From an uncultured Pseudogracilibacillus sp. (lineage in GTDB: Bacteria > Bacillota > Bacilli > Bacillales > Amphibacillaceae): DNA of 23,702 nt. How positions within the stretch are numbered: the first letter of the stretch is position 1; each line of letters begins with the position of its first letter. Both the position numbers and the translations under genes were made by a program. Positions 23,053 to 23,702 of the stretch are shown piece after piece. The DNA lies in assembly GCA_937960785.1 (NCBI GenBank), contig CALGOZ010000032.1, positions 1 to 23,702 of the forward strand, read 5' to 3'. The notes under the pieces are model-generated. The model did not search any database. It was not told the DNA's origin and saw nothing but the letters and a program-made list of their open reading frames with translations.

Positions 23053-23702
23053 TTAGAAGTTGACATATTGTCTTGGGTTTACGGTACCATTTCCATATCC
23101 ATTTGGATGTACTTCGAAGTGTAAGTGTGGATTTGTTGAAGTACCTGTAGACCCTACTCGGCCGATTACTTGTCCACGTGATACTATTTGACCAGTTGAA
23201 ACGGAAATACTACTTAAATGTGCATATAATGTTGTAACATTACCGTGTGAAATCATAACGGTATTTCCATATCCACCCATCCATCCAGCATAAGCAACAA
23301 CACCTGAATTTGATGCCATTACTTTAAAATTTTTGTTGCCAGCAATGTCAATTCCTTTATGAAGCCTATTCTCTTTATGAATGGGATGGAATCTCCAACC
23401 ATATTCAGACGAAACTCGTCCCGCAACCGGGCGAATAAAACCTGAATTACTTACTGTCCAATTTTGTGTCTGCTGACCACCAGGACTTGCTGTTTGTTGT
23501 TGTCTAGCTTGTTCCTCTAATTTTTTCTTTTCTTCTAAAGCTACTTGTTTCGCCTTTTCTATAATGGCCATTTCAGCTGCGATAAGTTCTTGTTCCTCTT
23601 CCAACGTCAATTCTGCATGCTCTAATTCCGCATATTCAACTTCAAGTTCTTTTTTCAAACGACTTTGTTCTGCCTTTTGTTCATCTAGTTGGGCCTGCAA
23701 TC
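23053..23702 (-). CDS. M23 family murein hydrolase with coiled coil (EnvC-like), 3' part
   Basis: The gene runs off the right edge, so only the last ~215 residues are visible. The first ~65 are charged, heptad-like helix (Glu/Lys/Leu-rich coiled coil), then a Gln/Gly/Ser linker, then a LytM/M23 peptidase domain. The zinc and catalytic residues are all present (numbered in the visible part): His114 and Asp118 in HKGID, His161 in YAHLSS, and HLHFE with His192 and His194. Unlike some EnvC-type proteins it therefore looks enzymatically active. Coiled coil plus M23 domain, upstream of ctpB-minJ, fits the FtsEX-linked wall hydrolases or hydrolase activators. The ftsE and ftsX genes would be expected just outside the window. 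The signal peptide is not visible. Confidence 0.88.
   Translation of the reverse strand, partial: LQAQLDEQKAEQSRLKKELEVEYAELEHAELTLEEEQELIAAEMAIIEKAKQVALEEKKKLEEQARQQQTASPGGQQTQNWTVSNSGFIRPVAGRVSSEYGWRFHPIHKENRLHKGIDIAGNKNFKVMASNSGVVAYAGWMGGYGNTVMISHGNVTTLYAHLSSISVSTGQIVSRGQVIGRVGSTGTSTNPHLHFEVHPNGYGNGTVNPRQYVNF

Overview
The window is AT-rich chromosomal DNA of a Bacillaceae-type Firmicute (Bacillota). The evidence is the gene order, which closely follows my recollection of the Bacillus subtilis clpP - crh - rapZ - trxB - ppaX - lgt - hprK - uvrAB - minJ - ctpB neighbourhood; the presence of Crh, HprK, MinJ, GlmR/YvcK, WhiA and the bacillithiol enzyme BshB2; and operators that fit Firmicute consensus sequences for CtsR, Zur and CcpA. 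The species cannot be named from the sequence. No transposase, phage gene or CRISPR array is visible. Almost everything is on the minus strand; clpP is the only plus-strand gene.

Layout, left to right. Positions 1-260 are non-coding. A tRNA-Arg(CCG) gene on the minus strand (261-334), with its own promoter and terminator, is divergent from clpP (665-1249). The clpP promoter carries an exact CtsR operator. Convergent to clpP is a two-gene overlapping unit: a fold-type III PLP enzyme of the 'amino acid deaminase/aldolase' kind, followed by an FAD-linked aldonolactone/alditol oxidase-like protein. This pair is the least understood part of the window and carries an internal cre-like site. Upstream of it is the regulatory block rapZ-glmR(yvcK)-whiA-crh, with a clear promoter in front of rapZ and a probable extra promoter in front of crh. 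Then come trxB (own terminator) and the tightly packed operon hprK-lgt-yvoD-ppaX-yvoF.

After a 395-base non-coding interval lie yojF-bshB2 (bacillithiol synthesis), uvrB-uvrA (excision repair), a zinc-type substrate-binding lipoprotein whose promoter overlaps a near-perfect Zur box, and ctpB-minJ (carboxy-terminal protease and division-site protein). The 3' part of an M23 murein hydrolase with a coiled-coil N-terminus, which runs off the right edge, closes the window.

How the genes connect. HprK phosphorylates Ser46 of Crh (and of HPr, encoded elsewhere), so the sensor kinase and one of its targets lie about 7 kb apart. The cre-like site in the PLP/oxidase unit could be a target of the same CcpA circuit. 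HprK also needs the pyrophosphatase PpaX, which removes the PPi formed when HprK phosphorylates or dephosphorylates with PPi. RapZ, GlmR and WhiA link envelope precursor supply, cell division and chromosome segregation. TrxB and BshB2/YojF belong to thiol redox homeostasis. MinJ, CtpB and the M23 hydrolase belong to cell division and wall remodelling. Several start codons were moved from the longest open frame to the one served by a Shine-Dalgarno site; each case is explained in its entry.
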